Under the pieces are notes generated by a model that was not told the origin of the DNA, made no database searches, and saw only the letters and a list, made by a program, of their open reading frames with translations. A stretch of 10,872 nt of DNA from Saprospiraceae bacterium. Lineage in GTDB: Bacteria; Bacteroidota; Bacteroidia; Chitinophagales; Saprospiraceae. A program made the translations under genes and the position numbers. Numbering within the stretch: position 1 is the first letter of the stretch; every line of letters starts with the position of its first letter. The stretch is from assembly GCA_013001805.1 (NCBI GenBank), contig JABDLW010000099.1:1-10872 (forward strand), written 5' to 3'. This document shows, one piece after another, positions 1 through 6,859 of this stretch.

Positions 1-501
1 TCACCACACAGACTCCATTTGGCAATCGCTCCTCCGAAGAATCCATCGCGTTTTGAGTGGATGGTGGAAAAAATTACTGAACTCGGTATCGATGCCATTA
101 CGCCAATCGTCACCGGACGATCAGAGAAATTCCGCCTTAAGCAAGACCGGCTGCAAAAAATCGCCATCAGTGCCTTAAAACAGTCTGGCAACTCATTTTT
201 ACCCACCATTAATAAAGTAACCCATTTCGGTGAGGTAATCCCCCTGCTAACGAATTACAACAATAAATTTATAGCCCATTGTCAGACGGAGGGATTGCCG
301 CATTTAGCTGGTTATAGCCTGGGATCGCATGAAACGGTTATTTTAATTGGACCGGAGGGGGACTTCACCTTGGATGAAATTGATTTGGCAGTAAAAGCTG
401 GTTTTACTGCAGTATCGCTGGGAAATTCCCGGTTGCGAACCGAAACCGCCGGATTTTACGTTACTACATTGCACAACATTCTGAAAAATAGAGATCAATG
501 A
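1..501 (+). CDS. rsmE: 16S rRNA (uracil-1498-N3)-methyltransferase RsmE, 5'-truncated by the window edge
   Basis: The reading frame is open from base 1 and continues upstream, so this is the C-terminal 166 residues of a protein that is usually about 235-245 aa. The missing part is the N-terminal PUA-like RNA-binding domain. RsmE is a SPOUT-class (trefoil-knot) enzyme that uses S-adenosylmethionine to methylate N3 of U1498 in 16S rRNA. The visible part is the catalytic domain: the family segment APPKNPSRFEWMVEKITELG near the start, the SAM-site motif IGPEGDF at 346-366, and the knot motif LGNSRLRTETA at 418-450. A TTG at 19 could be read as a start, but it lies inside conserved sequence and is not the true one. 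The stop overlaps the next gene's ATG (ATGA at 498-501), which suggests translational coupling. Confidence 0.95.
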   Translation, partial: SPHRLHLAIAPPKNPSRFEWMVEKITELGIDAITPIVTGRSEKFRLKQDRLQKIAISALKQSGNSFLPTINKVTHFGEVIPLLTNYNNKFIAHCQTEGLPHLAGYSLGSHETVILIGPEGDFTLDEIDLAVKAGFTAVSLGNSRLRTETAGFYVTTLHNILKNRDQ

Positions 502-1169
502 AGAGAATCTTTTGGCTGCTGGGAGCAGTTTTGTTATTTCAGTCCAGTCTTTTCGAGGCGCCGGGAATAAATTCGGGAGACTTAAAACTCGCCTTACTCA
601 AGTATAATGGAGGCGGAGACTGGTATGCCAATCCGACTGCGCTGCCTAATCTTTCCAAGTATTGCAATCTTCACCTGGGAACGTCGCTAAATCCGGATTA
701 TGCTACGGTCGATGTGGGTAGTATTGACCTTTTTAATTACCCTTTTGTGCATATGACAGGACATGGCAACGTCGTATTTAGCGCATCTGAGGCCGAGAAT
801 CTACGCAAGTATCTGATTGGCGGCGGATTTCTCCATATTGATGATAATTACGGTATGGACCCTTATATCCGTACGGCAATGAAAGAGATATTTCCGGAAT
901 TGGAGTGGATAGAACTACCCTTTGATCACGCCATTTATCACCAGACCTTCAATTTCAACAAGGGCCTTCCTAAAATCCATGAGCACGATAAGAACCCATC
1001 ACAAGGATTTGGTCTCCTCTGGGAAGGCCGGCTGATTTGCTTTTATTCTTTTGAAAGTGACCTGGGTGATGGATGGGAAGATCCCGATGTTCACAATGAT
1101 CCTATCGAGGTGCGCGAAAAGGCTTTACAAATGGGGGCAAATATTATTCAGTATGCTTTTTCCGGGTGA
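498..1169 (+). CDS. DUF4159 domain-containing secreted protein
   Basis: A 223-aa protein with an N-terminal signal peptide (residues 1 to about 20: MKR, a hydrophobic run, then a small-residue region), so it probably acts in the periplasm or at the membrane. The rest matches the DUF4159 pattern: LALLKYNGGGDWYANP near 32-46, a PFVHMTGHG strand-turn at 82-90, GGGFLHIDDNYG at 108-119, and a C-terminal segment with IEVREKALQMGANIIQYA. The family is thought to have a glutamine-amidotransferase-like or flavodoxin-like alpha/beta fold, but no biochemical role is established and I assign none. The ATG lies inside the rsmE stop (4-base overlap), so the pair is almost certainly one transcript. From memory, this neighbour pair recurs in Bacteroidota. 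It ends convergent to the minus-strand PspC gene, 118 bp away, and I see no clear terminator there. Confidence 0.85.
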   Translation: MKRIFWLLGAVLLFQSSLFEAPGINSGDLKLALLKYNGGGDWYANPTALPNLSKYCNLHLGTSLNPDYATVDVGSIDLFNYPFVHMTGHGNVVFSASEAENLRKYLIGGGFLHIDDNYGMDPYIRTAMKEIFPELEWIELPFDHAIYHQTFNFNKGLPKIHEHDKNPSQGFGLLWEGRLICFYSFESDLGDGWEDPDVHNDPIEVREKALQMGANIIQYAFSG

Positions 1170-1287
1170 TGGGATGCCGGCTTTTGGAAAGCAATCGAGA
1201 TCCCACTATTTAGGACAGGGAAAATTCCCAGGCCAGGTATTTTGTATGGAAAGAGACCATCATAGGTTCATAAAAAATCATTTGAAG

Positions 1288-1500
1288 CTAAGCGGCATAG
1301 CGTCTCCTGACATATTTTTTAATATTTAGCCAGAAAGCCAGGACCAGATATATGATGATTGGTGATCCCATTGCCACAAAGGTGGTATAGATAAAATAAA
1401 GCCTGATCTTGGCACTGCTGATTCCAAGCCGGTCCCCGGTGTAACTGCAGACCCCAAAAGCGGACCTCTCAACAACATCTTTGAAGAATGAAGAAATCAT
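1288..1500 (-). CDS. PspC domain small membrane protein
   Basis: A 70-aa protein that is almost entirely a PspC domain. Residues about 14-30 (AFGVCSYTGDRLGISSAK) match the conserved family start, which typically reads GVCaGlaeylgi. A long hydrophobic stretch follows at about 34-59 (LYFIYTTFVAMGSPIIIYLVLAFWLN), enough for one or two inner-membrane passes. The tail is basic (KKYVRRRYAA), as expected for a cytoplasmic end. PspC proteins are linked to the envelope-stress (phage-shock) response in Proteobacteria. In Bacteroidota the short stand-alone versions have no proven role, so function here is inferred from family only. It lies 53 bp downstream of the 147-aa gene on the same strand and is probably co-transcribed with it. 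The start is the only in-frame ATG that includes the complete domain. Confidence 0.85.
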   Translation of the reverse strand: MISSFFKDVVERSAFGVCSYTGDRLGISSAKIRLYFIYTTFVAMGSPIIIYLVLAFWLNIKKYVRRRYAA

Positions 1501-1553
1501 AACACAGACTAGATAAGTTAGAGGAATAGATCAAAGATAAGGCATTTTGCGCA

Positions 1554-1997
1554 CTAATATTTTGCCTGATAAGTGACCAGACCGCCGGAATTTGCATCAT
1601 TCCCTGGAATAGTTACTTCAATGACATCCTCCAGGATGTTGTTCTTTAGCAGTTTGACGAAAAAAACGCCAGAATGTTGATATTTCACCAGGAAATCCGG
1701 TGAAGTAACTTTTGTCTTGAGACCATCTCCCCTATCAAGGTAGTAGACAGCATCCGGATCGTAGTTATGTATCCGGAGGTTAATGCTCGCCGTATCGCTA
1801 TGCTCCTGCAACACCAATTTACCTGCAGTAACTACCGTTGCGCTGCTGACCAGGGGCAGAGGCGATAAACCGGATACCGGAAGATAGGCTGCATGGTCTC
1901 TTTCACTCATTTTTACTTCATGATGAATCGTAAACAGGCCGGAAATTCCGACAAGAGCAATAAATAGTAAGAGGATGTATTCTCTCATTGTGTACAT
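1554..1997 (-). CDS. Membrane-anchored protein with a PKD-like beta-sandwich domain
   Basis: A 147-aa protein I do not recognise as a named family. Residues about 7-23 form one hydrophobic segment (YILLLFIALVGISGLFT), an anchor or uncleaved signal, placing the remainder in the periplasm. Residues about 70-130 resemble a PKD/Ig-like beta sandwich: INLRIHNYDPDAVYYLDRGDG (RGDG at 89-92), then Y106, G110 and VFFVKLLKNN. These follow the PKD order of a GDG turn, then Tyr, Gly and a V-K-L strand. The WDFGDG core is changed to YLDRGDG, so this is a divergent member or a look-alike. Two starts are possible, at 1997 and at 1988 (MREY); the second also fits a signal-anchor start. The PspC gene follows 53 bp downstream. 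Upstream on the minus strand are a leader hairpin and a TAnnTTTG box. Existence of the gene is likely; function is unknown. Confidence 0.65.
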   Translation of the reverse strand: MYTMREYILLLFIALVGISGLFTIHHEVKMSERDHAAYLPVSGLSPLPLVSSATVVTAGKLVLQEHSDTASINLRIHNYDPDAVYYLDRGDGLKTKVTSPDFLVKYQHSGVFFVKLLKNNILEDVIEVTIPGNDANSGGLVTYQAKY

Positions 1998-2011
1998 GGG
2001 TTTGATTCATA

Positions 2012-2033
2012 GTAGAAATCTTTCAATTTCTAC
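2012..2033. repeat. Perfect 8-bp inverted repeat in the leader of the minus-strand 147-aa gene
   Basis: The arms GTAGAAAT (2012-2019) and ATTTCTAC (2026-2033) are exact reverse complements separated by 6 nt. The element starts 15 bp upstream of the ATG at 1997 and lies between it and the candidate -7 box at 2057-2064. It could be an mRNA hairpin in the 5' leader or a dimeric repressor site. Which of these applies cannot be told from sequence. Confidence 0.45.
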
Positions 2034-2056
2034 CTTAAATAGTTTTAAATGTGGAT

Positions 2057-2064
2057 CAAATATA
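2057..2064 (-). promoter_or_regulatory. Candidate Bacteroidota -7 box for the 147-aa/PspC pair
   Basis: Read on the minus strand this is TATATTTG, an exact match to the Bacteroidota primary-sigma -7 consensus TAnnTTTG. It lies about 60 bp upstream of the ATG at 1997, a plausible leader length, in an AT-rich divergent intergenic region. No good -33 TTG element sits at the expected spacing, so the call rests on the -7 box alone. Confidence 0.4.
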
Positions 2065-2218
2065 TTACATTTATTTATAATGTATAATTTATTCCACGGG
2101 AAAATACTTAAGGAATTTAGCTTGATCAGGATCGCAACAATGGATGTAAAAGAGGCGTAATTTTCAGTCAACTGCACAAATGAAGTAGTCAAGGAGACCC
2201 TATTATCGCACTTCTTGT

Positions 2219-2226
2219 TACTTTTG
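2219..2226 (+). promoter_or_regulatory. Candidate Bacteroidota -7 box for the DUF3467/aminotransferase pair
   Basis: TACTTTTG is an exact match to TAnnTTTG, 55 bp upstream of the ATG at 2282. No clear -33 element precedes it. A TTGACA hexamer at 2242-2247 lies downstream and has no partner -10 before the start codon. The only other symmetry nearby is an 8-bp palindrome AGACGTCT at 2254-2261. Confidence 0.4.
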
Positions 2227-2281
2227 TGGCTGAAATGACGCTTGACAATCTTAAGACGTCTCTAAAAGTTGAAATCACAAT

Positions 2282-2596
2282 ATGGCAGATAAAAAAGTTC
2301 AGAATCAAATTAACATCGAATTGCCGGAAGAGGTAGCTGAGGGTATTTACTCGAATCTTGCCATTATCTCACACTCCCACTCAGAGTTTGTGTTGGATTT
2401 TGTACGGATGATGCCCAACGTTCCCAAAGCCAAAGTAAAGGCAAGAGTGATACTTACTCCGCAGCATGCCAAACGTTTGCTCAGGGCTCTGGCTGACAAT
2501 GTCAACAAGTTTGAGTCACAGTTTGGTGTCATAGCGGAAAACGATCTTCCCTCTTATCCCAATATGAATTTTAATACACCGCCGGCACAAGCGTAG
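2282..2596 (+). CDS. DUF3467 domain-containing protein
   Basis: A 104-aa soluble protein with no signal peptide or membrane segment. It matches DUF3467 along nearly its whole length: INIELPEEVAEGIYSNLAIISHSHSEFVLDFVRMMP (about 11-46), then KAKVKARVILTPQHAKRLLRALADNVNKFESQFG (about 50-83), with a disordered Pro/Asn-rich tail. The family is small, common in Bacteroidota, and of unknown function; its strand-rich first half and helical second half suggest a small sandwich-type fold. From memory it is often found close to rpoBC in Bacteroidota, but no RNA polymerase gene is in this window. The aminotransferase gene starts 46 bp downstream on the same strand, so the two may share a transcript. Confidence 0.88.
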   Translation: MADKKVQNQINIELPEEVAEGIYSNLAIISHSHSEFVLDFVRMMPNVPKAKVKARVILTPQHAKRLLRALADNVNKFESQFGVIAENDLPSYPNMNFNTPPAQA

Positions 2597-2642
2597 TGGC
2601 ATCCTTGCAAAAAATTTTTGAATCACTGACAATCATTATCCT

Positions 2643-3869
2643 ATGCCAAAGTTGTCAGCCAGGGTAGAATCTACCTTCGCTTCTCCGTTTCGCAAATTTT
2701 TACCTCTGGCCCAGCAGGCAAAAGCAAGAGGTACACAGGTCGTTCATCTCAACATTGGTCAACCGGATTTTCTCATGCCACCCGATACCTTAGATGGCAT
2801 CGGTGATCTGTACCAAAAGTTTATACCCTATGGTGAAGCCGAGGGTCAAATGCCTTTACGTCAAGCCTGGTGTCAGTATTATGAAAAATTTGGAGTAACC
2901 CTGGATACGGAAGAACTCATTATCACCTGTGGGGCCAGTGAGGGCATATACTTCACGCTTATGGCCATCGCCGATCTCAATGACCAGATCATTGTACCGG
3001 AACCATTTTATGCCAACTACAATGGGTTTTGCCAAATGGCAGGTGTTGAGATTGTTCCGCTCTTTTCTTCAATCGATGATGGATTCCCTATTCCTGGGAT
3101 CTCAGCGTTCGAAGAAGCGATCGGTCCCCGGACAAAAGCCATTTTGCTTAGCAATCCCAACAATCCTTCGGGCAAGGTCTACAACCGACAGATGCTCCTG
3201 GATCTGGTGGGATTGGTCAGGAAGCATGATCTATATCTGCTGGTGGATGAAGCCTACAGCGAATTTATCTACGAAGATTTTGAATTTATCCCGGCACTAT
3301 CTTTTGCCGGTGTGGAGAAAAACGTGGTGGTTATAGACTCCATCTCTAAACGTTTCAATGCCTGTGGTGTGCGGGTTGGCGCCATTGCTTCACGCAATAC
3401 TGAACTATTACAAAACATCGCCAAGTATAGCCGGTTACGATTGAGCCCTCCCATGTTAGGTCAGACATTTGCCACCAGAGCCTTGCAACTCTCCAACACT
3501 TACCACCAGGAGTTGCGCAAGGATTTTGCCGAAAGACGGGCTTATATTCTACATCGCTTAGATGGAATGGAAGGCGTATTATATCATGCACCCGAAGGGG
3601 CCTTTTATCTTTTCGTACGCTTGCCTATTGACGATTCCGATCGCTTTTGTGCCTGGCTACTGACCGATTTCGCCCACGATGGCAGAACCGTTATGCTCTC
3701 TCCCGGAACCGGATTTTATGCCACACCAGGCAAAGGAAAAAATGAAGTTCGCATTGCTTACATTTTGGAAAAACCTGCCCTGGAGATCGCCATGGATTGT
3801 TTGGAGCATGCCCTGAATGTTTATCCCGGATCTACTAAAAATACTTCTCTGAGTGCCGTTTCGGTCTAG
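2643..3869 (+). CDS. Class I/II PLP-dependent aminotransferase (aspartate aminotransferase-like)
   Basis: A 408-aa cytoplasmic fold-type I aminotransferase, of the usual length. Visible landmarks in order: substrate-side loop NIGQPDF (37-43), Y63 in IPYGEAEGQMPLR, cofactor-phosphate loop TCGASEGIY (95-103), NPNNPSG (171-177), D202 and Y205 in VDEAYSEF (pyridine N1 and O3' contacts), the Schiff-base lysine K236 in SISKRFNACGVRVG, and R370 in EVRIAY, which binds the substrate alpha-carboxylate. It should transfer an amino group between an amino acid and a 2-oxo acid. The exact substrate (Asp, aromatic or other) cannot be fixed from these motifs. The ATG at 2643 gives a start right at the family N-terminus. 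After about residue 392 there is a short Ser/Thr-rich tail with no known role. It is probably co-transcribed with the upstream DUF3467 gene. Confidence 0.92.
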   Translation: MPKLSARVESTFASPFRKFLPLAQQAKARGTQVVHLNIGQPDFLMPPDTLDGIGDLYQKFIPYGEAEGQMPLRQAWCQYYEKFGVTLDTEELIITCGASEGIYFTLMAIADLNDQIIVPEPFYANYNGFCQMAGVEIVPLFSSIDDGFPIPGISAFEEAIGPRTKAILLSNPNNPSGKVYNRQMLLDLVGLVRKHDLYLLVDEAYSEFIYEDFEFIPALSFAGVEKNVVVIDSISKRFNACGVRVGAIASRNTELLQNIAKYSRLRLSPPMLGQTFATRALQLSNTYHQELRKDFAERRAYILHRLDGMEGVLYHAPEGAFYLFVRLPIDDSDRFCAWLLTDFAHDGRTVMLSPGTGFYATPGKGKNEVRIAYILEKPALEIAMDCLEHALNVYPGSTKNTSLSAVSV

Positions 3870-3978
3870 GAGGCCGTAACCTGGATGTGGAGACAATTTT
3901 TTACGGTTTTATAATCGTACCAGATCTATAACATTATCGGTACAACAAGTAATATATCGAGGAAATAATCGTAATAAT

Positions 3979-4004
3979 AAGTGGTGCTAAACAACTTTTT
4001 TTTT
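3979..4004 (+). terminator. Weak intrinsic-terminator-like hairpin with a 9-T tract
   Basis: AAGTGGT (3979-3985) can pair with ACAACTT (3991-3997) around a 5-nt loop with one G-A mismatch. An unbroken run of nine T (3996-4004) overlaps and follows the 3' arm. It lies about 110 bp after the aminotransferase stop and before the efflux operon. The stem is short and AT-rich, so it may be only a T tract. Confidence 0.25.
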
Positions 4005-4021
4005 CGCAGATGCATCTTAAT

Positions 4022-4047
4022 TTAATGATTCTATAAGATTTCATTAA
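4022..4047. promoter_or_regulatory. Operator-like dyad upstream of the efflux operon
   Basis: TTAATGA (4022-4028) and TCATTAA (4041-4047) are perfect inverted 7-mers with a 12-bp spacer, so the arm centres are about 19 bp apart. That is near two helical turns and suits a dimeric regulator. It ends 53 bp before the adaptor ATG. No TAnnTTTG box was found in the 231-bp spacer. Two 9-bp direct repeats are also in this spacer: ATAATCGTA at 3911 and 3965, and CGAGGAAAT at 3958 and 4078. Confidence 0.35.
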
Positions 4048-4100
4048 GAATTTCCAGTGGGGAAAAGGCTATTTTACCGAGGAAATTAAAAACCCGTCAG

Positions 4101-5489
4101 ATGAAGAACACAACTCTAACCATTTTCATCGTAGCCTTGCTTGGTATTGGAGCTTACTATTTTTTTGCCAAAAGTGAAACTGGTGAAACCGCCAGAATTA
4201 TCACCACCGAAGTCAAGCAGGGTCCTTTCAAAATTTATGTAAATGCCACCGGGGAGCTTAAAGCAAAGCGCTCGGTAAAAATCCGGGGCCCTCAAGGTAT
4301 GCGCTCGGTAGGTATTTATCAGACCACTATCTCCAACATGATTCCGGAAGGTACTGTGGTAAAAAAGGGTGATTTTGTCGCCAGTCTGGACAAGACCGAA
4401 TTGGCTTCGAAAATGGCGGACGTGCAGACAGAAATTGATAAAATACAAACCCAATTGGCACAGGCCCAAATTGACACGGCCATTGACATGAAAGAAATCA
4501 GAGATGAAATTGCCAATCTTGAATTTTCCATGCAACAGGAGCGTCTGGAAATTGAAAAAAATCGATTCGAGCCCCAGATGATTATTGAAGAATCGAAACT
4601 GAAACTTGAAAAATCAGAAAGAGATTATATACAACTTCAGGAAAAATTAAGATTGAAGAAAATTCAATCCGAAGCGAAGATAGAAGAGATTGATGCCAAT
4701 TTGCGGCAGCAGACCAATAAAATGGATCAGTACAACCGGATTTCAGCTGATTTTACTGTTATGGCTCCCGAGGATGGCATGCTGATTTACGAGCAATCCT
4801 GGAATGGAAAAAAAGTACCCGGGTCGCAGATCAATGCCTGGGATCCTACGGTAGCCGAGTTACCCGACTTGTCAGAATTTATTTCGGTGATTTATGTCAA
4901 TGAAGTCGACGTTAGCAAGGTGAAAAAAGGCCAAAGCGTACAGATCAAAGTAGATGCCTTCCCGGAGAAACTATTCGCAGGCGTTGTCAATGAAGTGGCC
5001 AATATTGGGCAGCAGCTACGCAATCAAGATGCAAAAGTTTTTGAGGTTACGGTACAAGTCAATGAAGCTGACAGTGTACTTCGTCCTGCCATGACCACCA
5101 GCAACGAAGTACTAGTCTACGCCTACGAAGATGTCCTCTCTATTCCCCTGGAAGCCTATCAGAAAAATGACAGCATCGAGTTTATCGTAGTGAAAGAAGG
5201 TAATAATTATACACGCCGCGAGGTACTGGGCCATGTGTCAAACAATGACGAAATCGTCATTGCCGCAGGATTAAAACCCGATGATGTAGTTTGCCTTACC
5301 TTTCCCTCAGACCTCCAGGCTTTACCGTTACGCGAGCTGGATCCCGATGTGAAAGAGAAAGCGAAAAAAGACATGCAGGTTGCCAATTCCGAACGAACGA
5401 AGATTGAGCGGGAAAAGGCAAACAAGGTGCAAGGTGATCTTGCCGGCCGGGATGAACCATCTTCAGGAGGCATCATTATCATCAACTGA
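4101..5489 (+). CDS. MacA/HlyD-like periplasmic adaptor (membrane fusion protein) of an ABC-type efflux system
   Basis: A 462-aa protein anchored in the inner membrane by an N-terminal segment (about 5-22, TLTIFIVALLGIGAYYFF). The architecture is that of a membrane fusion protein. The first half of a lipoyl-like hybrid motif is at about 36-97, ending GTVVKKGDFVASLD. A charged alpha-helical hairpin (coiled coil) runs about 98-215, followed by the second lipoyl-like half, FTVMAPEDGMLIY (218-230). A beta-barrel/membrane-proximal region spans about 255-400 (ISVIYVNEVDVSKVKKGQSVQIKVDAF). It would bridge the permease and the TolC-like channel. The last about 50 residues are a Lys/Glu/Arg-rich helix ending in a Gly-Gly-Ile-rich tip, unlike textbook MacA. 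The stop codon overlaps the permease ATG by one base (TGATG). The substrate is unknown. Confidence 0.88.
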   Translation: MKNTTLTIFIVALLGIGAYYFFAKSETGETARIITTEVKQGPFKIYVNATGELKAKRSVKIRGPQGMRSVGIYQTTISNMIPEGTVVKKGDFVASLDKTELASKMADVQTEIDKIQTQLAQAQIDTAIDMKEIRDEIANLEFSMQQERLEIEKNRFEPQMIIEESKLKLEKSERDYIQLQEKLRLKKIQSEAKIEEIDANLRQQTNKMDQYNRISADFTVMAPEDGMLIYEQSWNGKKVPGSQINAWDPTVAELPDLSEFISVIYVNEVDVSKVKKGQSVQIKVDAFPEKLFAGVVNEVANIGQQLRNQDAKVFEVTVQVNEADSVLRPAMTTSNEVLVYAYEDVLSIPLEAYQKNDSIEFIVVKEGNNYTRREVLGHVSNNDEIVIAAGLKPDDVVCLTFPSDLQALPLRELDPDVKEKAKKDMQVANSERTKIEREKANKVQGDLAGRDEPSSGGIIIIN

Positions 5490-6847
5490 TGGTAGTTGGT
5501 AAAATGGAAGTTGCTCTGCTTAACTTTAAGCTGGCACTGCAAGGAATCTTGCAAAATAAGTTGCGATCGTTTCTCACCGCACTCGGCATCATATTTGGTG
5601 TCGCTGCAGTGATTGCCATGTTGGGCATCGGCACCGGAGCCAAACAATCTATTCTGGAGCAATTGTCATTGATCGGCGCCAACAGCATCGTAGTCAAAGC
5701 AAAATTACCCGATGCGTTTAACAATACTCAGGAAGAAAATAACGATCAAAATACATCTTCCGTTGGTGATCCGTCCGAAGTAAAAGGATATACTCCCGGT
5801 CTGTCACTAGAGGACATGAGAGTGTTGAAAACGCTGATGCCGACTACTGATCGCATCAGTCCGGAAATTGTGCAGGATATGACCATCATCCGTGATAAGA
5901 CCCTGCAAAGAGCTCGCTGCGTGGGCATTACCAACGATTTTTTTGAAATAAATAACCTGGAAGTCGATCGAGGCAAAAAATTTCAGGAAATGCATTTTGA
6001 ACTGGGTACCAACGTTTGTATAGTCGGAAGTGCCATCGCCACCCGATTATTTAAAGGAGAAAATCCGATCGGAAAGCAAATCAAGTGCGGTCATGTCTGG
6101 TTTAAAGTGATCGGTATTTTAAAGGCGAGGAGAATTCAGAAAACCAAAGTCGAAGAATTAAGTATTCGAGATTATAATGACGATGTTTTTGTTCCAATTA
6201 CCTCATTTATGTTGCGCATAAGCGACCGAAAAAGAATTGATGCTTCGGATGTGGTCAGGGGCCGGGGAGATGAACGAAACGACCAACTGGAAAACTACCA
6301 TCAGATAGACCGGGCAGTAGTGCGCATCAGCGAACCCGGATATGTGGAACCCAGTGCTGAATTAATTGCCAGAATTTTGCAGCGCAGGCATAACGGCAAG
6401 ATTGATTTTGAAATTGAAGTGCCGGAACTACTATTAAAGCAACAGCAGAAAACCCAGGAGACATTCAATTTTGTTTTGGCGGTGATTGCCGGTATATCTC
6501 TTCTGGTAGGTGGCATCGGCATCATGAATATTATGCTGGCCAGCGTCTTGGAGCGCATCAAAGAAATCGGCATTCGCAGGTCGCTGGGAGCTAAAAAACT
6601 CGATGTGATTCTCCAATTTTTATTTGAGGCTATTGCTATCAGTCTCATTGGTGGTTTGATCGGAGTGGCACTAGGTATCGCCGCAGCCAAAGTCATTGCT
6701 TCCACTGCAGACATACCTACCGTGATAACCTGGTGGTCGGTCTGTTTGTCCTTTGTGGTTGCTGCCGGCATCGGTCTGATCTTCGGTCTCCTGCCTGCCA
6801 AACGCGCTGCCAATCTTGATCCGATCACTGCTCTTCGCACCGAATAA
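5489..6847 (+). CDS. MacB-like ABC transporter permease (FtsX/MacB_PCD type, no ATPase domain)
   Basis: A 452-aa inner-membrane protein with the MacB/FtsX layout. TM1 is at about 28-46 after the amphipathic NFKLALQGILQNKLRSFLTALG segment. A large periplasmic domain spans about 47-320, then TM2 (about 326-352), TM3 (about 375-402) and TM4 (about 413-435). The conserved signature GGIGIMNIMLASVLERIKEIGIRRSLGA covers about 341-368, and the C-terminal motif LPAKRAANLDPITALR about 435-450. Full-length MacB is about 650 aa because it also carries an N-terminal nucleotide-binding domain. That domain is absent here and Walker motifs are not seen, so an ATPase subunit must come from elsewhere. An in-frame ATG at 5504 is an alternative start; the ATG at 5489 overlaps the adaptor stop and AGGAGG at 5465-5470 is rather far upstream. 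Residues about 77-103 form a polar Asn/Gln/Ser-rich insert. Confidence 0.9.
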   Translation: MVVGKMEVALLNFKLALQGILQNKLRSFLTALGIIFGVAAVIAMLGIGTGAKQSILEQLSLIGANSIVVKAKLPDAFNNTQEENNDQNTSSVGDPSEVKGYTPGLSLEDMRVLKTLMPTTDRISPEIVQDMTIIRDKTLQRARCVGITNDFFEINNLEVDRGKKFQEMHFELGTNVCIVGSAIATRLFKGENPIGKQIKCGHVWFKVIGILKARRIQKTKVEELSIRDYNDDVFVPITSFMLRISDRKRIDASDVVRGRGDERNDQLENYHQIDRAVVRISEPGYVEPSAELIARILQRRHNGKIDFEIEVPELLLKQQQKTQETFNFVLAVIAGISLLVGGIGIMNIMLASVLERIKEIGIRRSLGAKKLDVILQFLFEAIAISLIGGLIGVALGIAAAKVIASTADIPTVITWWSVCLSFVVAAGIGLIFGLLPAKRAANLDPITALRTE

Positions 6848-6859
6848 ACCATCACTTGT

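Noticed and set aside
1218..1229. GGGAAAATTCCC dyad between the convergent DUF4159 and PspC genes
   Set aside because: The loop would be only 2 nt and no T tract follows, so it is neither a terminator nor a clear operator.
1051..1329. Plus-strand open frame of 92 codons overlapping the end of the DUF4159 gene
   Set aside because: It lies mostly in another frame of the DUF4159 gene and shows no family motif or start signal, so it is a shadow frame.
2012..2033. Stem resembling the TCTAC/GTAGA stem of Cas12a CRISPR repeats
   Set aside because: There is a single copy, no spacers and no cas genes, and the loop and flanks do not match; it is a simple leader dyad.
1975..2192. Two open frames of 61 codons on opposite strands in the divergent promoter region
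   Set aside because: AT-rich, low-complexity translations with no recognisable motif, overlapping both candidate promoters and the leader hairpin.
4116..4535. Minus-strand open frame of 139 codons
   Set aside because: It is antisense to the adaptor's lipoyl and coiled-coil region; no domain is recognisable.
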